A stretch of 64,000 nucleotides of DNA, from assembly GCF_963576615.1 (NCBI RefSeq), contig NC_088708.1, positions 48,533,196-48,597,195 of the forward strand, read 5' to 3'. A model generated the notes under the pieces. The model worked only from the letters and a program-made list of their open reading frames with translations, was not told the origin of the DNA and did not search any database. This DNA is from Watersipora subatra (Eukaryota > Bryozoa > Gymnolaemata > Cheilostomatida > Watersiporidae). A program made the translations under genes and the position numbers. Shown in pieces: positions 48,301-59,788 of this stretch (the stretch's first letter is position 1; each line of letters starts with the position of its first letter).

Positions 48301-49389
48301 GTATAGCTACTCTGTGTCTAGCAGCGACAAGGCTGTAACCATAGAAGGTACAGTTATCACTCTAGGGGGGAGATAACTCTATGGCTGTAACATAAACGAT
48401 CACAAAGCCCATAATAAATACAGTACTAGCAAGTATTGTACACCGTGTACCATCCATATCTAGAATATTGAGGCCACAAGAACAAACGCTGCCAACTGGA
48501 TAGTTTCCAAAATACACAGGTAAAAAAATTACAAATTAAATACAGACCCTGGATATTTTTTACAATAGAATGTTGGCTTCCTACTAATTTGAATAAACTT
48601 GTACTAAATTCATGAGATTGCACCAGTGAAACGGCCTGACATATTGGCATAATCGCTAAACACTCGCCACCAGAAACATTTAGAGATATGACTACACCTT
48701 CTCTTTGTGTCATTATCTAGTGACATGCATACAGGCAGTTAGGTAGCAGCTATGATCGAGCTCATTATTTTGTTCTTGGCAGAACACTTGGTCGTGAGAG
48801 TTGGCTTGGTAATCCTTTACACAGGAGTTGTCTGCTACTAACCTTCCATAAAACTACTACAAGCAGGCCCTGACATGAGCTTAAGGGGAATACATGTAGT
48901 TCAGTTATAGAATTTTATGTAGAACTAGTTCTATGAAGTAATGTTACATGGCCTACTTAAAGAAGAGAGAAAATGTCTAGAACATTCTTGGAGTAGACTG
49001 GTCATCTGGCTCTTCCTTGTTAGAAAAGATACTGAGATAGCAACGCTCTATTGTTATCATAGAAAATGAGCTATGGCGTGACTCCCTTCAATGTCTAACA
49101 ATTATAGTAGGAACAGCTCTATATCATTCATGGAACTAACTTTAAAATTAATAGTAGCTCACGCTGTCTAACATCATATATAGTGTCACAGCAAGTTCTT
49201 TGCTGGTGTTCTTTGTAACAGAGGTACACATCTCTGAACATGCCAGTGTTCAGCCATATGTCTAAGTATTCACATATTGGTTTTTTGGTATTGCTATTGG
49301 TATTCAATGCATGGGTTCATTGAATCATCTCCTGATTGAAATGCCGATCCACTTATTTGTTTAATCTTTCAAACAATTATTTTTCGCTT
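45356..49389. other. Intergenic, no gene recognised
   Basis: No supported coding sequence on either strand. 46640-47025 is clearly more GC-rich than its surroundings and has a local duplication (ggtagcaggtcggt twice, at about 46737 and 46769), but no domain or element end was identified. Confidence 0.5.
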
Positions 49390-49520
49390 GTTTGTCCATT
49401 CGTACGTCCATCCGTCCATCCGTCCATCCGTCCATCCGTCCATCCGTCCATCCGTCCATCCGTCCATCCGTCCATCCGTCCATCCGTCCATCCGTCCATC
49501 CGTCCATCCGACCATTCATC
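49390..49520. repeat. 8-bp (CCGTCCAT)n microsatellite
   Basis: About 14 copies, flanked by degenerate ttcatt/tgttc runs. The Ser-Val-His-Pro-Ser-Ile-Arg-Pro frame over it is an artefact. Confidence 0.9.
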
Positions 49521-50161
49521 CACCTGTCCATTCATCCATTCGTTCATTTGTTCATTAGTTTGTGTGCCTATCCATTTGTGTATATATCAGTTCAAACATT
49601 TGTATATTTGTTCGTATATCTATCTGTATATTTGTATATTTGTTCAGTTATCCATCTGTTCGTTCATTCATTTTTCGTAATTCGTTAGTTTACTGTTTTT
49701 TCGATCGTTTGTTCACGCATTCATCTATTCATTTGGCTATTCTTTTATTCGTTTATTCTGTGTATCGGTTCATTCATTTGACTGTACGTTTGTTTAGTCA
49801 TTTGGTTATTTCGTACATTAATTCCCTCATTCTTTCAGTTTGCCGTTTAAGTTTGCATTAGTCCTTTCACTCATTTATTTCCTAGTCTGTTTTTCATCCT
49901 TTGATCTTTTCTTCTCTAGCTAAAAGCTATAATGTGTGATATGTGCTTGTAGACAGCTAATTATCACATAGCTTATTACAATACCGTGCTGCGTGCTCAT
50001 TGTATCCATGGTAACAGTCTGATAACAACTTATTTCATAAAAACATTCAGTCTTTTTTAAAATAGATGCTAGAGTCTGCTCACCTGAATAGGCTTCTACA
50101 GAACATTTATTGTAAGTATTCAACTTCCTACAACTTGACTCGCATTTAATGCCAAGCAATG

Positions 50162-51101
50162 TGTGGAGACTTTTACGTCCCGCTTATAATTACTTGGGGT
50201 TGCTTGAAGAAGGAATAAGTTTCACTGCTAACCTTTGTTTTATTTAGACTACCGTGAAGTCTGTAAAACATAACTTCACATAAACTAGGCGAAAATGTTA
50301 CATAATACTAACTAAATAATAAAACATAAACTGGACAACCCAATAGCGTAAAATAACACACAGTATACAATATAAAAGTCATGGAACTAATACTGATGGC
50401 TGCCTAACCTTTCCATTAAAAGTCTTTCAAATGCCAAAATTAACTTTGTTGAAACATGTATCTTTACAGCAAATAAAAGGTATTACATCAAAAATACATA
50501 CATTAAATTCACTGACCTTTGTCTCCTTTTAACAACCTTTGTTTAATAAAATTGTTCTGAAGTAAACACTGTTCCCAGTACTAAGGCTTTTAAATTAACT
50601 GTTTCCAGTACTAAAGCTTCCAATTAACTGTCTCTGAAATCGGCTGACTTATTTGAATTTAAAGAAATATAAACTAGAGCACCAAAAGGTGTCCTCGGAT
50701 TGGTCAATCTCTCTGCGAGTGCACCTGAAAGTCCGATCAACGTCAGGACAGGCAGCAGGCCAAACGGTAAAAACGTGGAATTCACCACCGACGCACTCAG
50801 TGACACGACGCACTCATTGACCCGAAGACAACAGGTCACATTGGGCCACTTTATTTAGTGCTTGTAGCTGTTAGATAATTAAGAGGCAGGGTGTCTTCCT
50901 GTAAAATGTTTGCTATTGGTTTCTTTATTAAAAGTCTCACGCTCATAGGTGTGTTTAAAAGGTTTCTACACTCCCACTTAAATTTGCAAAAATTTACAAC
51001 CAGTAAATAATAGTAATTAAAATATCAGGATAAATTAAGGTTATTGTAATATATAATGTAACACACGTAGTGCAATATGTAAGCATGAAATATTCTAATT
51101 T
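50162..51101 (-). other. 3' non-coding end of the BEL/Pao element
   Basis: A purine stretch AAGTGGGAG (- strand, about 50972-50980) followed by TGTAGAAACC could be a polypurine tract and LTR start. AATAAA on the minus strand near 50854 could be its poly(A) signal. The sequence does not match the 5' end of the element by eye. Confidence 0.45.
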
Positions 51102-52331
51102 TTACTCAGCGCTCATAATTCTGATCAATTTTTGAACGGGCCTGTCTAAGGTAACTCTGGGGTGCTTAGGCTTGCCAGAGGTATCAAGGTCAGCTGTACC
51201 AGTCATGATTGAGGTCTTCCTTACCAAACCGTCGGATCCTTAATGGACGGCCACTACTACTCCAGTTTTCCAGGAGTTCCGGGGTTCGTTATTGTCAACT
51301 ATGACAACCAAGTCTCCCACTTTGATATTTTGCCGGGGTGCCTCCCACTTTGGCCGGTTCTCAATCTTTGGGAGATATTGCGCCTTCCAGGTTGTCCAGA
51401 ATTCTTCCGCCATCTGCTGGGTCTTCCGGTACATGGATCTTCCATAGATCTCAGTCCCGTCAAATTGTCCAGGAGGAGGTGGTAGGTGCTGCGACTTCAT
51501 AGTCAGAAGGTGATTAGCAGTGATAATTGCTTCTGTGTCACTTAGACTAGCTGTTGAGAGAGGTATGCTGTTAACAGTGGCCATAATCTCGTATAGGGCT
51601 GTTCTAAGACCTTCAGTAGTCATTTGACGGTCATACTTAGTTGTCATTCCATTGAGAATTGATCTGATAATGCGGATCTGCCGCTCCCAAATTCCGCCTT
51701 GATGGCTGGCTGTTGGTGTGTTTATTTGAAACTGTATTTTATTTGCTAGCAGATAGTTCTTTATTTTACTGTCTTGCATAGAGAGTAGATCTTTTTCTAA
51801 CTGATTGGGCGCACCAGTGAAATTGGTACCGCCATCACTGAAAATAGTGGAGATTGGTCCCCTGACTGCTTGGATTCTCCTAAGAGCTTGTAGAAAACTG
51901 TCTGTTGACAGGTCGTCGACTACTTCGATGTGCAAAGCACGACTGTAGAGACAGGTGAAGAGTACGCCATATCTCTTCAGTTCGGTCCTCCTTTCTTTGA
52001 CCAAAAAATGGCCAAAGGTGTCAATGCCTACATGAGTGAATGGTGGGCTGAGGTCGGTTCTTTCTTTTGGTAAAAGACCCATCTGCTGTTCTTCCGATTT
52101 GGCACGGTTTCTTCTGCATCGTATGCAATGGTGCACAATATTCTTGGCGAGAGTTGAGACGCCGGTCACTCAAAAACCTGCTTGACGCAGTGCTGCTATT
52201 GTAGGGTTGTGGCCCTGATGATGAGTAATCTGGTGGTAGTGAGTAACTAAGAGCTTGGCTAGTGAAGATTTGGTCAGTATGACAGGATTTATCTCTTTGT
52301 AGCTCAAGGGCGATGTGACTCTGCTTCTCAT
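51102..52331 (-). pseudogene. BEL/Pao integrase
   Basis: The N-terminal zinc-binding HHCC region (...THHQ...HHCIRC) is interrupted by TGA 52172-52170 (GF*VTG, Trp expected). The catalytic core is intact: VGIDTFGHF (D), FSDGGTNFTGA (D), HQGGIWERQI (E). The C-terminal part has TAA at 51242-51240 (VAVH*GSDGLVRK) but stays in frame for 45 more codons to a final TAA at 51104-51102, ending RPVQKLIRIMSAE. The true end is the latter. Confidence 0.88.
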
Positions 52332-54476
52332 TCACATTGTCCCTTTTTCATCAAGATATGGTGTGAATTTGAGGAGTTTGCTGTTCTTGGCAAGTCTTTC
52401 TTGTTCTTTTAGACATTTAATGTCTTCAGGGAATAAGCGTTCCTGCTCTGCTTTGACTATACAGTCTTCTGCTTCCTGCCAGTCCCTCGCGGTAAGTGTG
52501 GGTTTTTTGAAACTTTTACTCTTTAGCATGGCTTTGACAAGGGCAAGGGCTCTGACCAGTTTTTTCCATGAACTGAACTTCTTTATTGTTTCATCCATGT
52601 TAGCTTTCACGGTGGCAACTGTGGACAGCGTTTGCTTCACTTTCTTGACCTCAACGCTATCTTGTGTGTACTTGCGGTGGTCAACGTCATCGGAAATATG
52701 CTTACTAATATCTAGCTGGCATAAAAGGGCTGGTCCAGACCACCAGTTTGATTTATTGAGCAATATAAGGTTGCACCCTCGTGAAGCTAGATCTGCAGGA
52801 TTGAGAGATCCTGGAATGTGATGCCACTGAGCTACGTCCGTAGAACGCCGAATTTCAGCCACTCTGTTAGCGACAAACATATGATACTGTGCTTCAGTGT
52901 TGCTAATAAATCCTAGGGCAACAGTTGAGTCACTCCAGAAGTGCTCTGCATCGACTGTCAGGTCAAGCTCAACTTGAAGCTGATTCTTCAGTCTTGTCAC
53001 TTCAACCGCCGCTTGGAGTTCCAGTCTTGGTATAGTCATAGGTTTGAGCGGAGCTACTCTTGACTTTGCCATGACTAGTGCAACATGCACTTTGTCGTGT
53101 TTGTTAATCATCCGTAGATATGCACAGGCTTCGTACCCGTCTAAGGAGGCATCACAGAAGTAATGCAATTGAGTGTTTTTAACCTCTCCAAAATCCTGTA
53201 GTTTTAAGCACCTTGGGATACTGACATCTTGCAGATTTGACAGCTGTTCTTTCCAGAGAGTCCAATCTTTTGCAAGATCTTCAGACACCGCCTCACCCCA
53301 ATTTTGAACTTTCTTGCAGGCACGTTGCAACAAAACCTTTCCTTTCAAAAGGAAAGGAGCAAGTAAGCCGAGAGGATCGTACACCTGTGAAACTATGGAC
53401 AAGATACCCCTTTTAGTGTTTGGTTTCTCGAGCAGATTGCTGCTAAAGGTGAAGCAGTCGTCATCTGTGCGCCATTCCATTACCAAGGTTCTCTCCGCGG
53501 GTAATTTGTCTTTGCACAAGTTCAATCCTTGAACTCCCTTAGCTATCTCTGTGGTGGGAATTGACTGCAAAAGCTCTCTACTATTACTTACGAACTTGTG
53601 TAAACGCAAGTTGGCACTTCCGCATATCTTTGTTGCATCACGAGCCAGTTGAATAGCTTCGGGAACACTAGCAACACTAGTTATTCCGTCATCAACATAA
53701 AAGTTTCTTGTTATAAACTTGCTGGCTTCAGGAAGATCGTTGGTGGCTTGTGTGGCTATTTTACTCAGCGCAAAGGTTGCAACACCTGGCGATGAAGTTG
53801 CACCAAATAGGTGCACTGTCATTCTGTACTCTGTTACTGTTGTTAAGTTGGGGTCAACCCACAGAAATCTAAGATAATCTCTGTGCTCTGGAAGAACTTT
53901 GAAGTTGTGAAACATTTTTTCAATGTCACACGACAAGGCTACATGTTTAGTTCTAAATCTTAGAAGAATTCCGAGTAAGCTGTTTATATGATCTGGTCCG
54001 GCCAGAAGTTCGTCATTTAGACATCTGTTTAGAAACTTCACGCTTGCATCAAATACTAGGCGTAGCTTCTGTTTCTTTGGGTGATATACGCCAAAATGTG
54101 GAAGATACCACGCCTTTCCTTGTGGTGTGCAGTGATCGGAAACTTTCTCAGCATGTCCGCTTTTAATCACCTCCTCCATGAACTGAAAGTAATCTTTTTT
54201 TAGATTCGGGTCTTTTTTGAGTCTATGGATTAATTGTTCCAGTCTCTTTTTAGCTTGAGCCTTATTGTTGGGCATAGTTGGTAGATCTTTAAAGGGAAGT
54301 GGAAGAGTGATCGACCCATCTTCGGATTGCTCCATTCCATCTTCTAGTGTTTTGGTGAACTTTATGTCATTTTGCGACATCTTTCTTCGGTCATCAAGGT
54401 CATCAAACTCTGACGCCTGCGCAAGAAGTGTAGTGTGTAGTGACCTCTGGTGTTCATTAATGCCACCGCACAGGGT
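52332..54476 (-). pseudogene. BEL/Pao reverse transcriptase and RNase H
   Basis: Copies element RNA into DNA. RT motifs: LRLVFDAS, LSCDIEKMFHNF, YVDDG (catalytic YxDD). RNase H: YFCDAS, PRLELQAAV, WSDSTVALGFI with acidic residues present, and the family-typical HIPGSLNPADLASRG. The stretch is open for over 680 codons from 54380. It stops at TGA 52334-52332 (GTM*MRSR), where CGA (Arg) is likely; the frame resumes into the integrase. Confidence 0.9.
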
Positions 54477-54993
54477 TCATCCCAGAACAGTTTTGAGCGC
54501 AAAGGGTTCGTTCTCTTTTCCAATTATCGTCTCATGTGGTGCTAGTAAGTGTGCAAAATCTCTGCTTATTAGGAGACCTATTGGTGCATCCAATTTGGGA
54601 AGGAAGAGTTGAGAAATTTCTTTGAAGAGAGGCATTGAGCTGGCAATTTTCGAGGTAGGAATTTGCATCCGGTTGCAGGGTATCACGTCCTGTTCGTATG
54701 CTTCTATTCTGTGGTCTTGGCCATCTGGTGCTCCTTCAAAGCAATCCGCCACGATTTTGTACTTGCTCAAGTGGCTAGTCTTCTTTCCATTTAGTGTTGT
54801 TACGATGATCTGCTCCAATACACTTGGTGGCTTCAACCTCTTGGCTATGTCTTTAGCTATGTAGGTACTGTCAGAGCCGTTATCCAGTATTGCATAGGCA
54901 AGAATTTTATCTGAAGCGTTTGCAGCCAAAATATAAACAGGCACAACCATGTTGAGTAGCTCTGTTGTGCCGCTACTGTCGGCAGCATTTGAG
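54477..54993 (-). pseudogene. BEL/Pao aspartic protease
   Basis: Retropepsin-like domain of the DUF1758 type: active-site region AILDNGSDSTYIA, then LLISRDFAHLLAP near the end. The catalytic triplet reads Asp-Asn-Gly instead of the usual Asp-Ser/Thr-Gly. It is in the -1 frame relative to the zinc knuckles. It ends at TGA 54479-54477 in KTVLG*TLCGG, where a Trp codon (TGG) is expected, and the same frame continues into RT. Confidence 0.75.
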
Positions 54994-55426
54994 ATTTTTT
55001 TTTAGTATTAGATGGTGGCTTTTGTTCGCCAACTGTCTTGACTTCTTGCGTACCTTTGTTGACTTTTGTTTCCTCCCAGTTTTGAGCCGATTTATGGAGG
55101 CACTGTAGGTGATCTCCTTTACATTTCCTGCACTTGGCTTTGTCCTTGCACTGGGAAGTCATGTGATGTGGCTGAGCACAGCTAAAACAAAGTCTCTTCT
55201 TTTTGAAGACTTCAATTGTGTCACGATGTGACATGGCTATTAGCTTGAAACAAGAGGCTGTGTCGTGGTTGTCTTTCTCACAGTACGCACAATGTTTCAC
55301 ACTTTTGTCGGTTGTTGCTGTGGTTAGAGTAGTGTGCTGTATTGCTTTGCCTCGTCTTTTGTTGTCATCTCTAGTCTTCTCTGGGGCTCGATCATTTGTC
55401 ATCAGGGGAGTGTTCTGGATCTCAGC
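54994..55426 (-). pseudogene. BEL/Pao zinc-knuckle region
   Basis: Two CX2CX4HX4C knuckles (CAYCEKDNHDTASC, CFSCAQPHHMTSQC) and a third Cys/His cluster (CRKCKGDHLQCLH) bind nucleic acid in gag-type proteins. The frame follows directly on the gag frame after the TAG at 55427. It runs into an A9 tract (54995-55003), after which the protease lies in the -1 frame. Confidence 0.8.
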
Positions 55427-56965
55427 CTATTCATTTATTAAAGAGTGATAATCATGGAAATCAGCTTCCCTATCCTCATTCCTCTCTAACTGTCTGATAA
55501 GATTCACCCATTTTGTTTTCATCCATAGCGGAAGTACTCTGGCTATTTTCTCTATCTCATCACTGTCGTTGAGGGCTTTCAGTTTTGGCATTGAAATCAT
55601 GGCACCTTTGATCTGTGACAGGAAGTCTGCATACTTGCGTAACTGTTTGCCATCTGTCGCACTAACGTTTGGCCAATTTTCTAACTTTGTTCGCATAGCA
55701 CGAGCTATACTGCTATCCTTACCATACCTTCTTCTCAGTTGCTTGCGGGCATCCTTATATGCAGCTTCTGAGTTGAGTGTAAAGTAGCCTGATATGCAGT
55801 CTTTAGCTTCTCCACTCACATATTTTTTCAAATACCTAAGCGGCTCTTTGCCTACAAGGCCTTCAGCTTCTATATAACCTTCAAAATCAATCTCCCAGTC
55901 ATTAAACTCTAGTGGGTTCCCGAAGAAAATGCTGAGTTCCAGAGCTGTGCGTTTAGTGCTTTTCATCATTGTGACAAGGCATTGTGCAAGCTGGTGAATG
56001 GGTTCAAGGTCATTATGTGTTTTTGACTTGACATCTACATTGCCAGGGTTAGGTTCCCTCGGTTGTGGTAGGTCGACTGGACTATGCGACCTGAGCTCAT
56101 CTGATTGCAACTGTTGAAGTGTGAGATCATGGATCTGCACTGCAGGCCTGCTAGAAGTGATTCGCGTGGAAGGTGGAGGTTGTGGTGAACGTGCGTTGCC
56201 AGGCTCTAGTCTTTTTCTTGTAGTGCCTTCTGTTATATCCGTCGTAGAGCGATTCTCAGGCTTTGTTGGTGTACTGGTAGCTGAACTGTGTGAAGATTGT
56301 AATGAAAGAACTGAAATCGGTGCTAATCTCTGCCTGCTTTGCTTTCTCTCTTTGTACAGCCTCATTTTTTCCTCCAGCTGTTTCCTCATCTCTTGCATTG
56401 CTGCTTCTTCATCTTGCAGCTCTTTCTCTTCATCTTGTTGAACTTCCAATTGCTCTATTCTTTGCTGTAAGTGCTGCTCCACTGTTTTAAGCTCACTGAT
56501 ATGCTCAGTGTACATACTTGTAACAGTTGTATCAACTTTATTATCAGAAATAACTTGTATTTCCTCATACATAGAATCAAATTGATTACGAAACTCATTT
56601 AGCTCTGTCACATCATTTTGTAACGTTTCAATGCTAACATCAACACCATCAATGTTTTTCCTAACCATATCAATAACATTCTTATGATCTAAGACTGTTG
56701 TGCCGATAATGTTCATTAGCTGCATGGCGTCATTGAACTTCTTTAATGCAGCCAATCTTGAAGAGCGTCTAACAGTGTTTTCACTAATTATAACGACATC
56801 TACATTATTGTCAGCATTAATTGCCTGCTAATGACTACTAGCACTATCTGAACTGCTCAGTTTTTTCGTTTCAACTCGATTTTGCAAACATGTACCTTCG
56901 CTGTCAGTGTCTGAGGCGTCAGTGCGCGACTCCACCGTTTCTTTGCCCAGCTCCGCATCGGCCAT
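55427..56965 (-). pseudogene. BEL/Pao gag-like region
   Basis: Starts at ATG 56965 in a favourable context (cgggATGg) and is broken at codon 46 by TAG (56830-56828). It is then open to a TAG at 55429-55427, after which the same frame continues into the zinc-knuckle part. The middle is a long Glu/Gln/Lys coiled coil, then a Ser/Pro/Thr linker, then a region of the type found in BEL/Pao polyproteins (FNDWEIDFEGYI, LKKYVSGEAKDCISGYF, RRRYGKDSSIARAM), resembling the DUF1759 gag domain. It would build the particle that packages the RNA. Both stops are one transition from Gln (CAG). Confidence 0.8.
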
Positions 56966-57623
56966 CCCGGCGCAGCGCCAAACACACAAGCAGCACCAGA
57001 AAACAAGTTAAGCCAATACCGGTTAATTTCTAGCGCAGGGGATAATTTTTAGATTTTGTGTAACAATTCAAAGTGTCAGCCGCTTTCAGATACTGTCAAC
57101 TTTACAATAATTGAAAAAACAGATTCAAATGATGCACAATTACGTAGAATAAGATCCTACTAAAATTAAAACAGTTTGAAGCAAAAACAACGTGAACCCA
57201 ACTAGTCTATGAAGTGTAATTGCCCTACGAATGAATTGTGAGAGTGTTCATAAAGTATCATCAAGGTTAACAAACAAGTTGTATGATTGCACTAATACAA
57301 TCTGATAGGTTGGTGATCTGTCACTATTGATCAAGTAAAAATGCTATATATTAGCAGGCAAGAGTGTTATTGCATATAGATATGCAATGTGTTTTGGCAA
57401 ATGGCCACTGAAAATCGCAAACGGCTACTTAGCTGTTGTGCTATTAACTCAGGCTTGCGGGTGTTGCAGCAGATTGGGTCCTTGTTGATCCAAGTTCTCT
57501 GCAGCCGTGCCTTTGTTTCTTGTGCTCAGGGCTGCGGTCATATAGCAATCGTCTTCTCTTGAGATAATTCTGTAGCCGTGCCTTCGCTTGCTATTCTTTA
57601 CCTTCTTTTAGGAAAGATCTCAC
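56966..57623 (-). other. 5' non-coding leader of the BEL/Pao element
   Basis: Lies between the terminal palindrome and the gag ATG. A TGGTGC or TGGCGC motif near 56978-57000 (- strand) could be a tRNA primer site, but neither is convincing. gtgccttcgcttgctattc and gtgcctttgtttcttgtgc form a weak internal duplication. Confidence 0.35.
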
Positions 57624-57678
57624 TGTGGAGACTTTTACGTCCCCAAGTAATTATAAGTGGGACGTAAAAGTCTCCACA
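57624..57678. repeat. 55-bp terminal palindrome of the BEL/Pao element
   Basis: TGTGGAGACTTTTACGTCCC, a 15-base centre, then the exact inverse of the 20-base arm. The right terminal inverted repeat is therefore itself half of a hairpin. The left end of the element (50162-50199) has one arm plus the centre only. Confidence 0.9.
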
Positions 57679-57734
57679 CAATGGCTATATACATTTGTCC
57701 CAGTAAGATTTCTGGTATACAGTTGTATATAGGC

Positions 57735-57990
57735 CTATGTATGTATAACTCTTTATTGGCATAAGTCAATCATCAGTCAACATCGTTGCATGGTGTTTTC
57801 GTTACACACCAAAAGATAAAATGAAAAGACAGAAATCAGGAATTTTAGAGTGAATTGAACAAAAGTGCTTTAAAAGTTGATAATCTAATAGTATTGCGGA
57901 AAAGTCGGGATATACAGTAGAATTGTTAGTTGCAGTAACAGAAAACCCGTAAACTGAAACATACATTAGTGAATGTAGTAGCCTATGTTG
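57735..57990 (+). repeat. Dispersed repeat, copy B (see 45120-45355)
   Basis: Diverged collinear copy of 45120-45355, in the same orientation, just outside the BEL/Pao element. Confidence 0.6.
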
Positions 57991-58291
57991 ATGTCACAGT
58001 TTCTGAATTTATCTTCCCAAGCAAGTGACACAGCAAGTGATACAAATATATTTTTAAAAGCTTAGATTATTCATCATTCCTTTAGAGACCACCACCAATG
58101 TTTGCATTGCTCCAGCAGCCATGTTTGACAAAGCCAAACCTTCCCAATTACCAAGAAGGTCTGTACTCAAATGTTCGCAATCGCCTCTCACTCGTTTTCT
58201 GTTAACGCTGGATAGAAATGGCGTACAGTGTGAGCCAGATTTAATATGTTGGTCATACAGTAACTGTTTTCAATTGTCAGTTTTTATTGTA
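57991..58291. other. Intergenic, no gene recognised
   Basis: A 77-codon frame (58121-58354) runs into the adjacent Helitron and shows no family resemblance. Confidence 0.4.
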
Positions 58292-58725
58292 CTAGTGAAT
58301 GCCCTGCGTTGCACGGGTATTAAAACAGTTTATAAACAGTGGCAGATAATTTAGTTGGCGTTGGCTAATTTGAGTAAGCCAGTATTCGTATTGCTAAACT
58401 TAATAATAAGAAACGTTAGAGCAAGCTTTAGTGACGTTGCGCATATCGTTGAGCCGCTGTGCGTATTTTAACCCAGATTAATAACTTATATCACCCGATG
58501 AAACCGCTGCATCTCGTGTAGATTAATGGGATAGCGTGTACCCTTGCAAACAGGAAGTTCCAAGATCAAATTTTTTTCGATACAGATTTTTCGTTGCTAG
58601 ATTTTATTTGCTGCTGGACAGACAGACAGACGGGCTGTAGCTGGACAGACAGACAGACGGGGTGTAGCTGGACAGACACTGAATGACAACAGACCACAAA
58701 AAACTTTGTGATTTATATATATAGA
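58292..58725 (-). mobile_element. Complete non-autonomous Helitron, 434 bp
   Basis: On the minus strand it begins TCTATATATATAAATCAC and ends cccgtgcaacgcagggcattcaCTAG. Host bases are A before and T after, the Helitron target. It contains tandem copies of a GTCTGTCTGTCTGTCCAGC block after the 5' end. This is the clearest full copy of the family also seen at 1, 3639, 31229, 31635 and 39340. No Rep/helicase gene. Confidence 0.75.
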
Positions 58726-59636
58726 TTGTCTTTTCTTATGGCCCCTCATGTTTAGCTGCCTAGTCAGTGTATGTACTATACGTTCCGTACACATGTACAC
58801 ACAAGCCAAAGAGCATTAGGAAGGAGCTTTCACCCCTAATGATAAACATTTTTTAACTTAATCTGATTTTTTTTCTGTAAAATTTCCATGTCTATTTTTT
58901 GTGCACCCCTTTCTAAAAAATGCCCTTTTTTATCCTAAGCTGAAAATTCTCAACTAGTCGAAAAAATTTGAACTCCTCAAAAAATTAGGTTCTAGTCTGA
59001 TAATTTCTGACTAACCTGAAAATTTCAGTCCACAATATAAGTATAGATTGTTTCCATAACAGCCTTGTGGGCCATTTTTTAGTATGTCAGAGAAACTGAC
59101 CTATCTTAACCAAACTTGTTAGCTATGAACAGAGCCTTAAGCCTGATTCACACTATATCCCAGTATGTCAGCGTTATTCCCACAAGACATCAGTAATATT
59201 ACTCACACTATCATAAACCCATCCACGCTTACATCAGTGATTAGTACACAGCCTAGCGTTCTCAATATACAACCATATAGTTGAAATGATGAAATAGTCA
59301 TCCAGCAGCAACCATCGTGAAGAGAAGTATCGATCAAGCGATTCATGACAGCAAATAACCATCGCCGAAGTGGTGCACAATGCGGCACAGACTGTCAAGG
59401 ATGCACGACGAAATATCTTGACATATAGCCTTTACCTCAGCGATGGCATTGGTAACAATCAACAAGAGGACAACTTTGACATGCAGCGATATAATGTGAA
59501 CCAGCCTTAGTGGTTATATAAAAGTGCTTAACAAGAATCGAAGTGTGTCTATGAAAGTTTCAAAGCACTTAAAAATTAAATCAAATAATTGAATATTGGA
59601 TTAGTGGAGTAAGGGAGACAATAACTACTCAAAGGC
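58726..59636. other. Intergenic, no gene recognised
   Basis: No supported coding sequence, RNA gene or element ends. Confidence 0.5.
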
Positions 59637-59788
59637 ATTTGAACTATTGCTAAGAGCCAATAGAAAGCATCAATACAAGGTTAAATTATTTGTACTATTG
59701 CTAAGAGCCAATAGAAAACATCAATACAAGGTTACATTATTTGAACTATTGCTAAGAGCCAATAAAAACATCAATACAAGGTTACATA
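59637..59788. repeat. 51-bp tandem repeat, three copies
   Basis: Three copies of a unit with core ctattgctaagagccaata; the last has small deletions. Confidence 0.85.

Larger units (their letters stand above)
50162..57678 (-). mobile_element. BEL/Pao-type retroelement with terminal inverted repeats, decayed
   Basis: 7517 bp, minus strand. It begins and ends with inverse sequence: the first 38 bases (TGTGGAGACTTTTACGTCCC...) equal the complement of the last 38 with one mismatch. Exact 5-bp duplications CAATG flank it (50157-50161 and 57679-57683). Inside, in order: gag with coiled coil, CCHC knuckles, aspartic protease, RT, RNase H and integrase, the BEL/Pao gene order. BEL/Pao elements normally have direct LTRs; comparing 50.2-51.1 kb with 56.97-57.6 kb by eye found none. 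Six in-frame stops and one frameshift show that it is inactive. Confidence 0.8.

Noticed and set aside
49336-49861. Frames with repeated Ser-Val-His-Pro-Ser-Ile-Arg-Pro
   Set aside because: They translate the 8-bp microsatellite and its degenerate flanks.
50624-50839. 71-codon frame in the 3' end of the BEL/Pao element
   Set aside because: No start context or family resemblance; it lies in the element's non-coding end.
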